Positions 35,845 through 43,955 of a stretch of 64,000 nt of DNA are shown here, piece by piece. Made by a program: the position numbers and the translations under genes. Position 1 is the stretch's first letter; each line of letters begins with the position of its first letter. The DNA is from Deltaproteobacteria bacterium RBG_13_43_22 (GTDB lineage Bacteria; Desulfobacterota; RBG-13-43-22). Location: the NCBI GenBank assembly GCA_001797675.1, contig MGQB01000031.1:98580-162579 (forward strand), written 5' to 3'. A model generated the notes under the pieces. The model was not told the DNA's origin, searched no databases, and saw only the letters and a program-made list of their open reading frames with translations.

Positions 35845-36229
35845 TTCTTCGGTCTGGATCCCTTTTTTCAATGGGCAGAGGAACTTTCAAGTGGAGGTGA
35901 TGAAGACTCTCATTGCCAATGATGAAGATATTTGCCTTTCCATGCATATCTTGATGGAGATTCTACAAGGGTTTAGAGCCGATAAGGATTTTCAGAAAGT
36001 TTATGGATATTTGCAGATGTTTCCAACCGTAGATATGGGAGGATTACCCTCTTATGTTGCTGCTGCTCAAATTTACCGTCGATGTCGCAAGAAGGGAATC
36101 ACCATCAGAAGGGGCATGGACTGTATTATTGCCCAAACGGCCGTTGAAAACGACTTGGTCCTACTTCATAATGATGTAGATTTCGAACGTATTTCCTCCG
36201 TCATTCCCCTTCAAGTTTACAAAGATTAA
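35831..36229 (+). CDS. vapC: VapC-type PIN-domain toxin ribonuclease
   Basis: A 132-residue PIN-domain RNase. The acidic metal site is visible: D5 in MILVDSSVWI, Glu in MEILQGF, Asp in GMDCIIAQTA and the Asp residues of LLHNDVDFERI. VapC toxins cut tRNA or rRNA when the antitoxin is lost. All catalytic positions are present, so the toxin is probably active. The start lies within vapB, giving translational coupling. Repeat-rich DNA lies on both sides, so the pair may have arrived as an island at the end of the signalling cluster. Confidence 0.93.
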   Translation: MILVDSSVWIPFFNGQRNFQVEVMKTLIANDEDICLSMHILMEILQGFRADKDFQKVYGYLQMFPTVDMGGLPSYVAAAQIYRRCRKKGITIRRGMDCIIAQTAVENDLVLLHNDVDFERISSVIPLQVYKD

Positions 36230-36239
36230 AATTCCCTTA

Positions 36240-36641
36240 GATCGAGTCAGCAGAAAGTATAATACTTGAAAATCGCACAGAGCAGCGCAAGGAAGATGGG
36301 TTGAGGCTGAGAGGCTGAGAGGCTGAGGTCGAGGAGAAGAGACAAAATACGGGTTGCGGGTTACGAGTTGCGGGTTGTTTCCATTGCGGATTGCGGAATG
36401 AAAATTGGGAATTAAGGATTGGCATTAAAAGAAGGCAACAAGCAACAGGTAACAGGCAAGAGAAAGGCTAAGGTTGAGGGGAAAGACAGGCAATAGGGAC
36501 AAAGAAAGGCTGAGGTTGGAGGGGTGTTGGGGATTTTAGATTATGGATTTCTGATACGAGTTACGCGTTGTGGGTTAAATGACAAACTTAATAACTCTTC
36601 ATTCTAACTCGCAACCCGTAACCCGAAACCCGAAATTGATG
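36240..36641. repeat. 402-nt gap made of several intergenic repeat families
   Basis: Contents in order: GAGGCTGAGAGGCTGAGAGG (36304-36330), GGGTTGCGGGTTACGAG, a GATTGCGGAATG motif, GGCAACAAGCAACAGGTAACAGG, and ACGAGTTACGCGTTGTGGGTT with its complement AACTCGCAACCCGTAACCCG (36606-36625). No credible gene is seen. Confidence 0.75.
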
Positions 36642-36818
36642 TTAGGCCGCCTCCAGCACCTTTTTCAGCGGGTTGATTACACTGATGGGAACCGGCGGTG
36701 AAACCAGATAAAGGTTTAACAATGAGACATCGAATTTGATCTTTTCGGCCGCTTCTGCCCAGGTAATCCCCTTGGCTTCCAATTGTTCTTTTAATTCGTT
36801 CAATTCTGATTTTTCCAT
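36642..36818 (-). CDS. Small 58-residue protein, HTH-like, unknown function
   Basis: A short minus-strand frame begins at ATG (complement of 36816-36818) with an AAGGAAAG ribosome site and ends at TAA (36642-36644). The protein starts MEKSELNELKEQLEAKG, continues ITWAEAAEKIKFDVSLLN, and ends LKKVLEAA. The middle resembles a helix-turn-helix of the lambda-repressor or cyanase-N type, but I cannot name the family. It lies downstream of tsaD on the same strand. The good ribosome site and amphipathic helices argue for a real gene; the short length leaves doubt. Confidence 0.6.
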   Translation of the reverse strand: MEKSELNELKEQLEAKGITWAEAAEKIKFDVSLLNLYLVSPPVPISVINPLKKVLEAA

Positions 36819-36857
36819 GTTATCTTTCCTTCTGATTAGTTAAATCTAAATATGTTC

Positions 36858-36924
36858 TATGGCTCAAAGCTGAAAGCTGAAAGCTCAAAGCAGCACCTTT
36901 CCCTTTGAGCTTTGAACTTTGAGC
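36858..36924. repeat. intergenic inverted array, GCTGAAAGCTCAAAG family
   Basis: GCTCAAAGCTGAAAGCTGAA is followed, after a short spacer, by its complement TTTGAGCTTTGAACTTTGAG. It ends at the tsaD stop and could act as a hairpin terminator-like element for tsaD. Sister copies lie at 39664 and 44938. Confidence 0.82.
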
Positions 36925-37935
36925 TTAAGAGACTCCCACCCTCCATCTCGACAAGGCATCGATGTCCAAGGAGTCCTGTTTCCCTCTTTCCAGGTAATGA
37001 TTCCCCACCCAGGCAATCATGGCCGCATTGTCGGTACAAATATGGGGAGAGGGGATAAACAGTTCCACTTCCTCTTTCCGGGCCATCTCCTGGAAACGGC
37101 GGCGCAGATACCCGTTGGAGACCACTCCGCCGGCCAGGACCAGCCGTTCGGTTTTAAATCGATTTCGGGCCTGGATGACTTTTCTGATCAACATATCCAC
37201 TACCGCCTCCTGAAATGAGGCAGCAATATCTTCTGTGGGCAACTTTTTTAAGCTGTCCGGGGTGGTGAATCCCTTGACGTAATTGACCACGGCGGTCTTG
37301 ATTCCGCTGAAGCTGAAATCCAGGGAATCGGCCGATGGTATGGCCCGGGGAAACCGGATCTTAGGTTCCCCTTTTTCAGCCAAAGATTCAATAATGCCCC
37401 CACCCGGATATCCCAGATTTAACAGCTTGGCCACTTTGTCAAAGGCCTCACCGGCGGCGTCATCGCGGGTTTGCCCCAAAACCTCATAAGCTCCGATTCC
37501 CTTTACCAGAAACAGGCTGGTATGTCCACCGGAAACCGTAAGCGACAAAAAGGGGAAAGGGACTTCGTGTTCCAGAAAGATGGAACAGATATGACCTTCA
37601 ATGTGATTGACCCCGGTCAAGGGGACCCGGTTAACGGCGCATAACGATTTGGCAAAGCACAATCCCACTAACAAAGCCCCTACCAAACCGGGCCCCCGGG
37701 TGACGGCAATGCCTTCCATATTTTCCAATTTTAATCCGGCTTGAGCCAGGGCTTCTTCGACCACCGGAACGATATTATCCAGGTGTCTCCGGGAAGCCAG
37801 TTCCGGGACCACCCCGCCGTAAGGCCGGTGAAGGGCGATCTGGGAATAGACCACATTGGAAAGGATTTCTTTCCCGTCCTTCAAGACGGAGGCTGCGGTT
37901 TCATCACAGGAGGTTTCAATGCCGAGAATGATCAT
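36925..37935 (-). CDS. tsaD: tRNA t6A37 threonylcarbamoyltransferase TsaD
   Basis: A 336-residue TsaD (Gcp/Kae1 family) transfers the threonylcarbamoyl group to A37 of ANN-decoding tRNAs. Visible signatures are LGIETSCDETAAS at the N-terminus, the metal-binding histidines in NHIEGHI, SGGHTSLFLV, DDAAGEAFDKVAKLL, and ADNAAMIAW near the end. Length is normal. The partner TsaE is encoded at 43914, outside this operon. The start overlaps the 3' end of the four-helix-bundle gene, whose tail is made of repeat DNA, so the original upstream region of tsaD has been altered by repeat insertion. Confidence 0.97.
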   Translation of the reverse strand: MIILGIETSCDETAASVLKDGKEILSNVVYSQIALHRPYGGVVPELASRRHLDNIVPVVEEALAQAGLKLENMEGIAVTRGPGLVGALLVGLCFAKSLCAVNRVPLTGVNHIEGHICSIFLEHEVPFPFLSLTVSGGHTSLFLVKGIGAYEVLGQTRDDAAGEAFDKVAKLLNLGYPGGGIIESLAEKGEPKIRFPRAIPSADSLDFSFSGIKTAVVNYVKGFTTPDSLKKLPTEDIAASFQEAVVDMLIRKVIQARNRFKTERLVLAGGVVSNGYLRRRFQEMARKEEVELFIPSPHICTDNAAMIAWVGNHYLERGKQDSLDIDALSRWRVGVS

Positions 37936-38350
37936 AAGATTTCGGATTGCGGATTTCGGATTTAATGGGTTCCGTTCGTCGTTCGGTGTTCGGCGATATG
38001 GATTTTAATAATCCCGTGATCATTCGTGACAAATCCGCACAATCAGACCTCAATTCTATTTTTGTTTCTGAAGAAATATATTGTTGCCTAAACGATACCT
38101 CAGTAACCGCAACACATTCTCTTACCGAACGTCTGGCAATTATTAAGAAATGTCTGAATTCTGTTTTGGTGCCGCCACTGCCTTCGGCAATATTTAGGGC
38201 AATAGAAACCGCAGCCCTTCGAAATTGATCTATCAGACCAAACCTTTCTTCCTTTGGAAATAGTTTGGTGATCAAATAAACCTTATTTATAAACTCTAAC
38301 GCCTTCTGATAGACTCTTAATTTTTCAAATTCAAATAGTTCTTCTGCCAT
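37916..38350 (-). CDS. Four-helix-bundle protein of the 23S rRNA intervening-sequence family
   Basis: This 144-residue protein matches the S23/IVP family: FEKLRVYQKALEFINKVY, FPKEERFGLIDQFRRAAVSIALNIAEGSG, EFRHFLIIARRSVRE. These proteins are encoded inside 23S rRNA intervening sequences of some bacteria and, as relatives, in retroelement loci. Here it lies outside any rRNA, between pfk and tsaD, bounded by inverted repeat arms. The last ~25 residues (from about SPNTERRTEPIK) are translated repeat DNA and run over the tsaD start, so the native protein probably ended near LLKSI. AAGGA lies 8 nt before the ATG. Confidence 0.9.
   Translation of the reverse strand: MAEELFEFEKLRVYQKALEFINKVYLITKLFPKEERFGLIDQFRRAAVSIALNIAEGSGGTKTEFRHFLIIARRSVRECVAVTEVSFRQQYISSETKIELRSDCADLSRMITGLLKSISPNTERRTEPIKSEIRNPKSYDHSRH
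37937..37994. repeat. left inverted arm of the four-helix-bundle unit
   Basis: GATTTCGGATTGCGGATTTC and GGTTCCGTTCGTCGTTCGGTGTTCGGCG begin two bases after the tsaD start codon. The sequence is the inverted complement of the arm at 38367-38420. Confidence 0.85.
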
Positions 38351-38366
38351 TCATTTATTCCTTTTC

Positions 38367-38420
38367 TCGCCGAACGCCGAACGCCGAACGCTGAACGGAA
38401 CTTTCCGAAATCCGCAATTC
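38367..38420. repeat. right inverted arm of the four-helix-bundle unit
   Basis: TCGCCGAACGCCGAACGCCG, CTGAACGGAAC and TTTCCGAAATCCGCAATTCC. It is the reverse complement of the left arm, with one extra CCGAACG copy, and it ends exactly at the stop codon of the phosphofructokinase gene. Confidence 0.85.
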
Positions 38421-39641
38421 CTATAGGTGTCTTTCTCCAGCCCCTTTCTGTTCATGGAGTTTATAAATATATTCCTTGGGTTCTCTGCCGAAGCAGGTGC
38501 CCAGGCTTTCAAAAAGGGCCAATTCATCAACATTCACCTCCCGCCGCTTAATGGCCTCCGAGGTGGGCATATAATTGATCCGGTTTCCATTCACGCTGAC
38601 CAGCGTTGTGCCGGTTTTGTCTTTCAATAAAAGTAAAACAGCGGCCGCCCCGGCCTTTTGACCGAAGTTGACATCGAAGGCAGAGGACTGTCCGGACCGC
38701 ACCAGATGTCCGGGGGTCACTTCCCGTACCTCGGGTATTTCATAGACCCCGGGGGCATACATGCCGACCTTTTTCATAAACGTTTCAACTTCGGGATCTT
38801 CCTTTAATCGTTTTTCCAATTGCTGCCGGACATATCTTCCTGCCCCGGCCAGTTTTTTATGTCCGAACGCATCGACGCCGGCCGATTCATCATAAAGCAG
38901 TTGCCCGCTGGCGTCTTTGATCCCTTCAGAAACTACTATGATATAGGTCCCGGCTTTGACATCGCTTCTTTCTATTCTACCGCAATAGGTTTTCCACATA
39001 TGCTCATAAACGACATTAAAATCCACCGGGATTTCCGGTATCAGGATACAATCGGCCTCTGCACCCACTCCGCCTCGGAAGGCCGTATGTCCCACATACC
39101 GTCCGAAAACCTCAATGACCAGAATGCGGTTGTGGCTTAAACCCGTGGTTTTTAAATCTCTGGCAAAAAGAGCAATCCGATTGATGGAGGAATCCCCGCC
39201 GACACTGTAGGGTTGCAGATCCAGGTCCATGGTTTTAGGGACATGAACACAGGGAATATCCCGGGAACTGAGATCCATAACCACACTGCCGGTATCATCG
39301 CCGCCGCTGATGATCAGGGCGTCGATGCCGAACTTTTTAAGACCTTCTTTGATCCGCTCGTATTTATTGGGATCGGCGATTTTACTGATTTTGACCCGGG
39401 AATGGCCGGCCTCTGATCCGGCCAGAGAGGCCTCGATGCGGCTGACCCGGTCGGCATCGAGCAAGACCACCTCGCTCAGATCCACCAGGTTATACAGACC
39501 GGCATAGCCGTTAGGGATAACCACCGATTCGATTCCCCGGGCATAGGCCTCCCGGGCAATCCCCTTGATAACGGCATTAAGGCCGCCGCAATCCCCGCCG
39601 CTGGTAATAACGCCGATTCTTTTGATATGGGTAGAAGACAT
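38421..39641 (-). CDS. 6-phosphofructokinase, PPi-type active-site residues
   Basis: A 406-residue Pfk-family enzyme phosphorylates fructose 6-phosphate. It has GVITSGGDCGGLNAVI, ISGGDDTGS and VPKTMDLD, then VEVFGRYVGHTA and PEIPVD. In this family ATP enzymes carry GGDGS and PGTIDND, whereas PPi-dependent ones carry GGDD and PKTIDND. Both diagnostic positions here (the second Asp and the Lys) are of PPi type. The usual TIDND is TMDLD, an uncommon variant that keeps both aspartates. PPi use would make glycolysis reversible at this step. The 3' neighbour is the inverted-repeat unit, and a GCTGAAAG array lies upstream. Confidence 0.9.
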   Translation of the reverse strand: MSSTHIKRIGVITSGGDCGGLNAVIKGIAREAYARGIESVVIPNGYAGLYNLVDLSEVVLLDADRVSRIEASLAGSEAGHSRVKISKIADPNKYERIKEGLKKFGIDALIISGGDDTGSVVMDLSSRDIPCVHVPKTMDLDLQPYSVGGDSSINRIALFARDLKTTGLSHNRILVIEVFGRYVGHTAFRGGVGAEADCILIPEIPVDFNVVYEHMWKTYCGRIERSDVKAGTYIIVVSEGIKDASGQLLYDESAGVDAFGHKKLAGAGRYVRQQLEKRLKEDPEVETFMKKVGMYAPGVYEIPEVREVTPGHLVRSGQSSAFDVNFGQKAGAAAVLLLLKDKTGTTLVSVNGNRINYMPTSEAIKRREVNVDELALFESLGTCFGREPKEYIYKLHEQKGAGERHL

Positions 39642-39663
39642 AGGAAACCTCCTTGCTTTAAAT

Positions 39664-39740
39664 CAGCTTAAAGCTGAAAGCTCAAAGCTCAAAGTGGGAA
39701 GAACTTAATTTCCTTTCAACTTTCAGCTTTGAACTTTCAG
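39664..39740. repeat. intergenic inverted array, GCTGAAAGCTCAAAG family
   Basis: AGCTTAAAGCTGAAAGCTCA at the left is complementary to AACTTTCAGCTTTGAACTTT at the right. It fills the gap between the comEA-like gene and pfk. Confidence 0.85.
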
Positions 39741-40358
39741 CTAAATGGTCAGATACCCCTTTATTTTTTCAAAGGTTCTTTCTTTGATGCCGTTCACTTC
39801 CTTTAATTGACCCAGTGTTGAAAAACTTCCATGCGCCTGCCGGTATTCTACAATACGCCGGGCCAGACTTGGACCGATCCCGGGAATCCGGTCCAGGTCC
39901 TCTGCCGCAGCCCGGTTGAGCGGAATGGGTCTTCCGAGGATCCAGAGGGCTTTGGCCGAAAGGGGTTTTTGTTGAATGAGGACTTTTCCATCGTCTTCAG
40001 CCTTAACCATGAGGGCCGTATTTTGATTCAGGAGATCTTTCCCTTCGGAGGAAGAAAGAGAATGGTCTACCATAAACCCTCCGCCATCCCGGATCACCTG
40101 TTGAACCGTAGGCGGCTGAGAATAGAGCAAGAGGCCGGGCCTGTGAACTTTTCCCTCCAGTTCAATCGTTATACGGGTCTCCGTCAATCCTTTTCCCGAC
40201 CAGGTTGGTTTTTGAGTCATTTCCCAAAAGTGGAAAGCTAAAAATCCCAGAATCAGGATGGAAAAAAGAAAAAGCCCTTTTTGCCGGAGACGGGTCGATT
40301 CGGGGAGAGAGGAGATTTTGTGAGCGATTTCCATTTTACATACTTTTGAGATAGTCAA
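39741..40358 (-). CDS. ComEA-like helix-hairpin-helix membrane-anchored protein
   Basis: A 205-residue protein has one N-terminal membrane helix (about 28-44; FLFSILILGFLAFHFW), a SLBB-like beta region (TRITIELEGKVHRPGLLLY, VQQVIRDGGGF) and a C-terminal double helix-hairpin-helix (PLNRAAAEDLDRIPGIGPSLARRI, LGQLKEVNGIKERTFEKI). ComEA proteins bind incoming DNA in the periplasm during transformation, often with type IV pili. No other competence genes are adjacent, so the function is inferred from fold. The translation start could also be the Met nine codons in (40334). The final codons lie against a repeat array. Confidence 0.88.
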   Translation of the reverse strand: MTISKVCKMEIAHKISSLPESTRLRQKGLFLFSILILGFLAFHFWEMTQKPTWSGKGLTETRITIELEGKVHRPGLLLYSQPPTVQQVIRDGGGFMVDHSLSSSEGKDLLNQNTALMVKAEDDGKVLIQQKPLSAKALWILGRPIPLNRAAAEDLDRIPGIGPSLARRIVEYRQAHGSFSTLGQLKEVNGIKERTFEKIKGYLTI

Positions 40359-40369
40359 TACATCAGGCG

Positions 40370-40494
40370 TTAGATATTCGATATTGGATTCTTGAATTTA
40401 GGAATTTAGGAATTGAAGGTACTTAATTCCTTAATTCGCAATTCCTTAATTCCTTAATTTGAGTCTTCAGCATCCAGTATCCAGCATCGGCAGT
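40370..40494. repeat. intergenic inverted array, GAATTGAGG family
   Basis: GAATTTAGGAATTTAGGAAT copies, an AAGGTACTT centre, then TTAATTCCTTAATTCGCAAT and complementary copies, ending CCAGTATCCAGCATCGGCAG. The element has the same composition as those in the kai region 20 kb away. Confidence 0.87.
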
Positions 40495-40497
40495 AAT

Positions 40498-40692
40498 TTA
40501 CTCTTCCCAATGGATACAATTGACCGGGCATATTTCCATCGCTTCCTCGATCTTTTCTTCAGAACATCCGTCGGGGTTTATCACCTGGGCCTTTTCAAGG
40601 CTATCATTAAGAACAAATACCTCCGGACAGATCTCCACGCAGCTTCCGCACCCCACGCAATCTTCGGTTTCAATAACAGGCATAAGGTTCAC
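40498..40692 (-). CDS. Small [4Fe-4S] ferredoxin
   Basis: A 64-residue ferredoxin: CVGCGSCVEICPEVF near the N-terminus (C12, C15, C18) and ICPVNCIHW near the C-terminus, with C55 as the fourth cluster ligand. C22 and C60 are extra cysteines of the kind that form a disulfide in Desulfovibrio-type one-cluster ferredoxins. It is soluble, acidic and single-domain, and should carry low-potential electrons. Neighbours give no specific partner. The size and sequence type fit an anaerobe. Confidence 0.93.
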   Translation of the reverse strand: MNLMPVIETEDCVGCGSCVEICPEVFVLNDSLEKAQVINPDGCSEEKIEEAMEICPVNCIHWEE

Positions 40693-40868
40693 TTTAATTG
40701 CCGATTTCGGATTTCGGAATTATCATACGTCATAAATTAATACTTTTTTGTCCTTACAGGGAATTTCGTCCAGACGGAATGCCCTTTGGTGCAGGAAGCT
40801 TCATTAAATCACTCCACCCTCCGCACACCACCATCCGAAATCCGAAATCCACAATTCATAAATATCAG
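40693..40868. repeat. intergenic gap with an inverted GCGGATTTCGGA pair
   Basis: GCCGATTTCGGATTTCGGAA (40701-40720) is complementary to TCCGAAATCCGAAATCCACA (40836-40855). The ~115 nt between show no gene. Confidence 0.7.
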
Positions 40869-40870
40869 AT

Positions 40871-42463
40871 TTATTTTTTGCCCTGATTCTTTTTCTTTTC
40901 TTCTTTATAAAGCTTATAGGTGATGCTGTCCACCAGGGCCTGCCAGGAGGCCTCCAGAATATCGGTGGAGACCCCGACCGTTCCCCATTTATCTTCCCGG
41001 TCTCCGGATTCGATCAGGACCCTGACCCGGGCCCCCGTCCCTTCGACGCTGGACAAGACCCGGACTTTATAGTCGTCCAGGCTTACTTCATTTAATTCAG
41101 GATAAAAACGCACCAAGGCCTTTCGCAAGGCGTTGTCCAGGGCATTGACCGGTCCGTTACCCAGAGCAGCTGTATGTTCAACCTGATCTTTGACCTTGAC
41201 GATAATGGTCGCTTCCACGATGGGAGGCTGATCTTCCCGAACCTTTTGAACGGTGACCCGATACCATTCCAATTCAAAATATTGCTGCCGGGTTCCCATG
41301 GCCCGATTCATTAATAATTCAAAAGAACCTTCAGCCCCTTCATATTGGAATCCTTGATGCTCCAGTTCTTTTAACTGAGTCAGGATGGTCGACACTAAGG
41401 GATCCTTACTGGATACATCCAGCCCATACCCCTTGGCTTTGGAAAGGATGTTACTTCTACCAGCCAGATCCGAGACCAGGATTCTTTGAATATTTCCGAC
41501 CAGCTCGGGTCGGATGTGTTCATAGGTTTCCGGATTTTTTACCACGGCACTGACATGGATTCCGCCCTTATGGGAAAAAGCACTGTCCCCTACGTAAGGT
41601 TGATATTTATTCTGACGGATATTGGCCAGTTCATCGACAAAACGGGAGACGTCCCGAATTTTTTTCAACCGATCCGGATTCAGAACCGGCAGCCCGAGTT
41701 TCAATTGGAGGTTGGGAATGATGGAGCAAAGATCGGCGTTGCCGCAACGGTCTCCAAAACCATTGATGGTTCCCTGCACATGCCTTATTCCGCATTCTAC
41801 CGCTGTTATCACATTGGCCACGGAACAGTCACAGTCATTATGAGTATGAATCCCCAAGGGGATGCCTTTGATTTGTTTTTTGACAACTTGGATAATGGAG
41901 GCCAATCGGCTGGGCAAGGTCCCGCCGTTGGTATCACAAAGTATCAGGCAATCCACCTTGGCCCGCATGGCGGCCTTTAAGGTGGCCAGGGCATATTCCG
42001 GGTTGGCCTGATAGCCGTCAAAGAAATGTTCGGCGTCGTAAAAGAGTTTGCTTACCTTAGGTCGAACCAAAGCCAGGGAGTCTTCAATAATCCGGAGATT
42101 TTTCCCCAAGGGTACCCGCAAAGCGTCCCGGACATGGACATCCCAACTCTTGCCGAAGATGGTGATGACCGGAGTTTGGGCCTGGAGCAGGGCTTTCAGG
42201 TTGGGGTCTTTTTCCGGTTGTGTTTTCGGGTTGTGGGTGCTGCCAAAGGCCGAGAGGAGGGCCTGTTTTAAAGGGACCTTTTTCATAGCCTGAAAAAACT
42301 CAACATCTTTGGGATTGGAGCCCGGCCAGCCCCCTTCGATATAGGTCAATCCCAATTCGTCCAGTTTTTTGGCGATCCGAATTTTGTCTTCCACCGAGAG
42401 GTTAAAATCCTCGGCCTGGGTTCCATCTCGAAGAGTACAATCGTAGATTTCAATGGGGTTCAT
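40871..42463 (-). CDS. cimA: (R)-citramalate synthase
   Basis: A 530-residue member of the isopropylmalate/homocitrate synthase family, of the CimA type that joins pyruvate and acetyl-CoA to start isoleucine synthesis without threonine. It has the catalytic CTLRDGTQAEDFNLS, IEGGWPGSNPKD, LCDTNGGTLP and the metal ligands in GIHTHNDCDCSVAN, plus a C-terminal LeuA regulatory domain (about 385-520). The ATG at 42463 has AGGTG at good spacing; an upstream in-frame ATG at 42493 lies within GTTCAA repeat DNA and is rejected. It clusters with lysC, as in several Deltaproteobacteria. Confidence 0.92.
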   Translation of the reverse strand: MNPIEIYDCTLRDGTQAEDFNLSVEDKIRIAKKLDELGLTYIEGGWPGSNPKDVEFFQAMKKVPLKQALLSAFGSTHNPKTQPEKDPNLKALLQAQTPVITIFGKSWDVHVRDALRVPLGKNLRIIEDSLALVRPKVSKLFYDAEHFFDGYQANPEYALATLKAAMRAKVDCLILCDTNGGTLPSRLASIIQVVKKQIKGIPLGIHTHNDCDCSVANVITAVECGIRHVQGTINGFGDRCGNADLCSIIPNLQLKLGLPVLNPDRLKKIRDVSRFVDELANIRQNKYQPYVGDSAFSHKGGIHVSAVVKNPETYEHIRPELVGNIQRILVSDLAGRSNILSKAKGYGLDVSSKDPLVSTILTQLKELEHQGFQYEGAEGSFELLMNRAMGTRQQYFELEWYRVTVQKVREDQPPIVEATIIVKVKDQVEHTAALGNGPVNALDNALRKALVRFYPELNEVSLDDYKVRVLSSVEGTGARVRVLIESGDREDKWGTVGVSTDILEASWQALVDSITYKLYKEEKKKNQGKK

Positions 42464-42479
42464 GTTTTTTACACCTATG

Positions 42480-42602
42480 GGTTCAACGTTCAATGTTCAA
42501 CGTTCAAGGTTCAAGACAGGACAACAGCATGTTTCAGATTCAACCCAGGGATCTTAAGCCATAAACTGAAAACGTTGAACTCGGAACGTTGAACATTGAA
42601 CA
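42480..42602. repeat. intergenic inverted array, GTTCAACGTTCAATG family
   Basis: GGTTCAACGTTCAATGTTCA and AAGGTTCAAG copies at the left are complementary to GTTGAACTCGGAACGTTGAA and CATTGAACATT at the right. It fills the lysC-cimA gap. A second copy lies at 46620. Confidence 0.87.
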
Positions 42603-43826
42603 TTATTTGGGTTCTTCATCCAAATGAAAGGCACTGTGCAGGGTTCGCACCGCCAATTCGGTGTATTTCTCGTCGATAACACAAGAGATCTTGATCTCCG
42701 AGGTGGAAATCATCATGATGTTGATTCCTTCCTTGGCCAGGGCCGAGAACATGGTGGTCGCCACGCCGGCGTGGTTGCGCATCCCCAATCCGATAATGGA
42801 AACTTTGGCGATGTTTTCATCTCCCATAACCCGTTCGGCCTTGATTTCCTTGGCGACCTTTTTGACGATATTCATGGTTTTCTTAAAATCGTTTTTGGGT
42901 ACCGTAAAGGTCAAATCGGTTAACCCTTCCTCACTGGTATTCTGGATGATCATGTCCACCACCACTCCTGCGTCGGAAATGGGGACAAAGATCTTGGTGG
43001 CAATGCCCGGGCGATCCGGCACCTTGGTAATGGTAATCCGGGCTTCGTTCTTGTTGTAGGTGACCCCGGAAACCAGGATTTTTTCCATGCTTTTATCTTC
43101 TTGAACCACCATTGTTCCCTCCTTATTGGTAAAGGTCGAGCGCACATGCACCGGGACCTTAAATTTCTTAGCGAATTCCACGGATCGAATCTCCAGGACT
43201 TTTGCCCCTAAACTGGCCATTTCCAGCATTTCTTCATAGGAAATTTTTTTCATCTTTCTGGCCTTGGGGCAGATATTGGGATCCGTGGTATAGACCCCTT
43301 CCACATCGGTAAAAATCTCGCAGACCTGGGCTTTCAAGGCTGCGGCCACGGCCACGGCTGTGGTATCCGAACCTCCCCGGCCGAGGGTGGTGATATTCCC
43401 TTTTTCATCCTGTCCTTGAAAACCGGCTACGGCTACAATTTTATCTTTGCGTATTTCTTCCATAATGCGACGGGTATCGATCTCGCTGATCCTGGCCCGG
43501 CCATAGGCCTCATCGGTAACGATCTTGACCTGATGCCCTAAAAGGGATGAGGCCTTGAAACCCAGACTTTGGACGGCCATGCTGAACAGGGCCACTGAGA
43601 CCTGTTCTCCGGTGGAAACCAATACATCCAATTCCCGAGGATTGGGTGATTCGGTTATCTCCTGAGCCAGGCGGATCAGTTTATCCGTCTCTCCCGACAT
43701 GGCCGACAAAACGACCACCATATCGTGGCCTTTCTTTTTCATCTCGATGACCCGCTCGGCCACATTGCGAATTTTTTCTATGGAGCCGACCGAAGTCCCA
43801 CCGTATTTTTGAACAATCAAGGACAT
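42603..43826 (-). CDS. lysC: Aspartate kinase
   Basis: A 407-residue monofunctional aspartokinase makes aspartyl phosphate for Lys, Thr, Met and diaminopimelate. It shows VQKYGGTSVGS at the N-terminus, STGEQVSVALFS, FQGQDEKGNITTLGRGGSDTTAVAVA, DVEGVYTTDP, and two C-terminal ACT domains (about 265-405) for feedback control by amino acids. Length and layout match the alpha-type enzyme. An internal beta-subunit start within the gene is possible, as in Bacillus and Corynebacterium, but cannot be confirmed here. The ATG is preceded by AGGAGG on its strand. Confidence 0.97.
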   Translation of the reverse strand: MSLIVQKYGGTSVGSIEKIRNVAERVIEMKKKGHDMVVVLSAMSGETDKLIRLAQEITESPNPRELDVLVSTGEQVSVALFSMAVQSLGFKASSLLGHQVKIVTDEAYGRARISEIDTRRIMEEIRKDKIVAVAGFQGQDEKGNITTLGRGGSDTTAVAVAAALKAQVCEIFTDVEGVYTTDPNICPKARKMKKISYEEMLEMASLGAKVLEIRSVEFAKKFKVPVHVRSTFTNKEGTMVVQEDKSMEKILVSGVTYNKNEARITITKVPDRPGIATKIFVPISDAGVVVDMIIQNTSEEGLTDLTFTVPKNDFKKTMNIVKKVAKEIKAERVMGDENIAKVSIIGLGMRNHAGVATTMFSALAKEGINIMMISTSEIKISCVIDEKYTELAVRTLHSAFHLDEEPK

Positions 43827-43867
43827 AAATGGCCTCCTGCCTGGAAAATAAAAAATTATTTCATTAT

Positions 43868-43955
43868 AGAATATAGAATCCAGAAGAAGAAAAAAACCCT
43901 TTGTAAGTCCATTTTACTTCTGACTTCTGACTCCTGACTCCTGGATTCTGAATTT
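43868..43955. repeat. short inverted repeat, GACTCCTGACTCCTGGATTC family
   Basis: TAGAATCCAGAAGAAG is complementary to the CTTCTGACTTC...CTGGATTCTGAA stretch at 43915-43951. The right part forms the last ~13 codons of tsaE. Confidence 0.75.

Noticed and set aside
37947..38228. Plus-strand frame opposite the four-helix-bundle gene
   Set aside because: The minus-strand protein has clear family motifs; the plus frame has none and begins in repeat DNA.
42603..43860. Lysine riboswitch upstream of lysC
   Set aside because: The start of lysC lies at 43826 with only a short AT-rich and repeat region before it, and no lysine-element core could be recognised.
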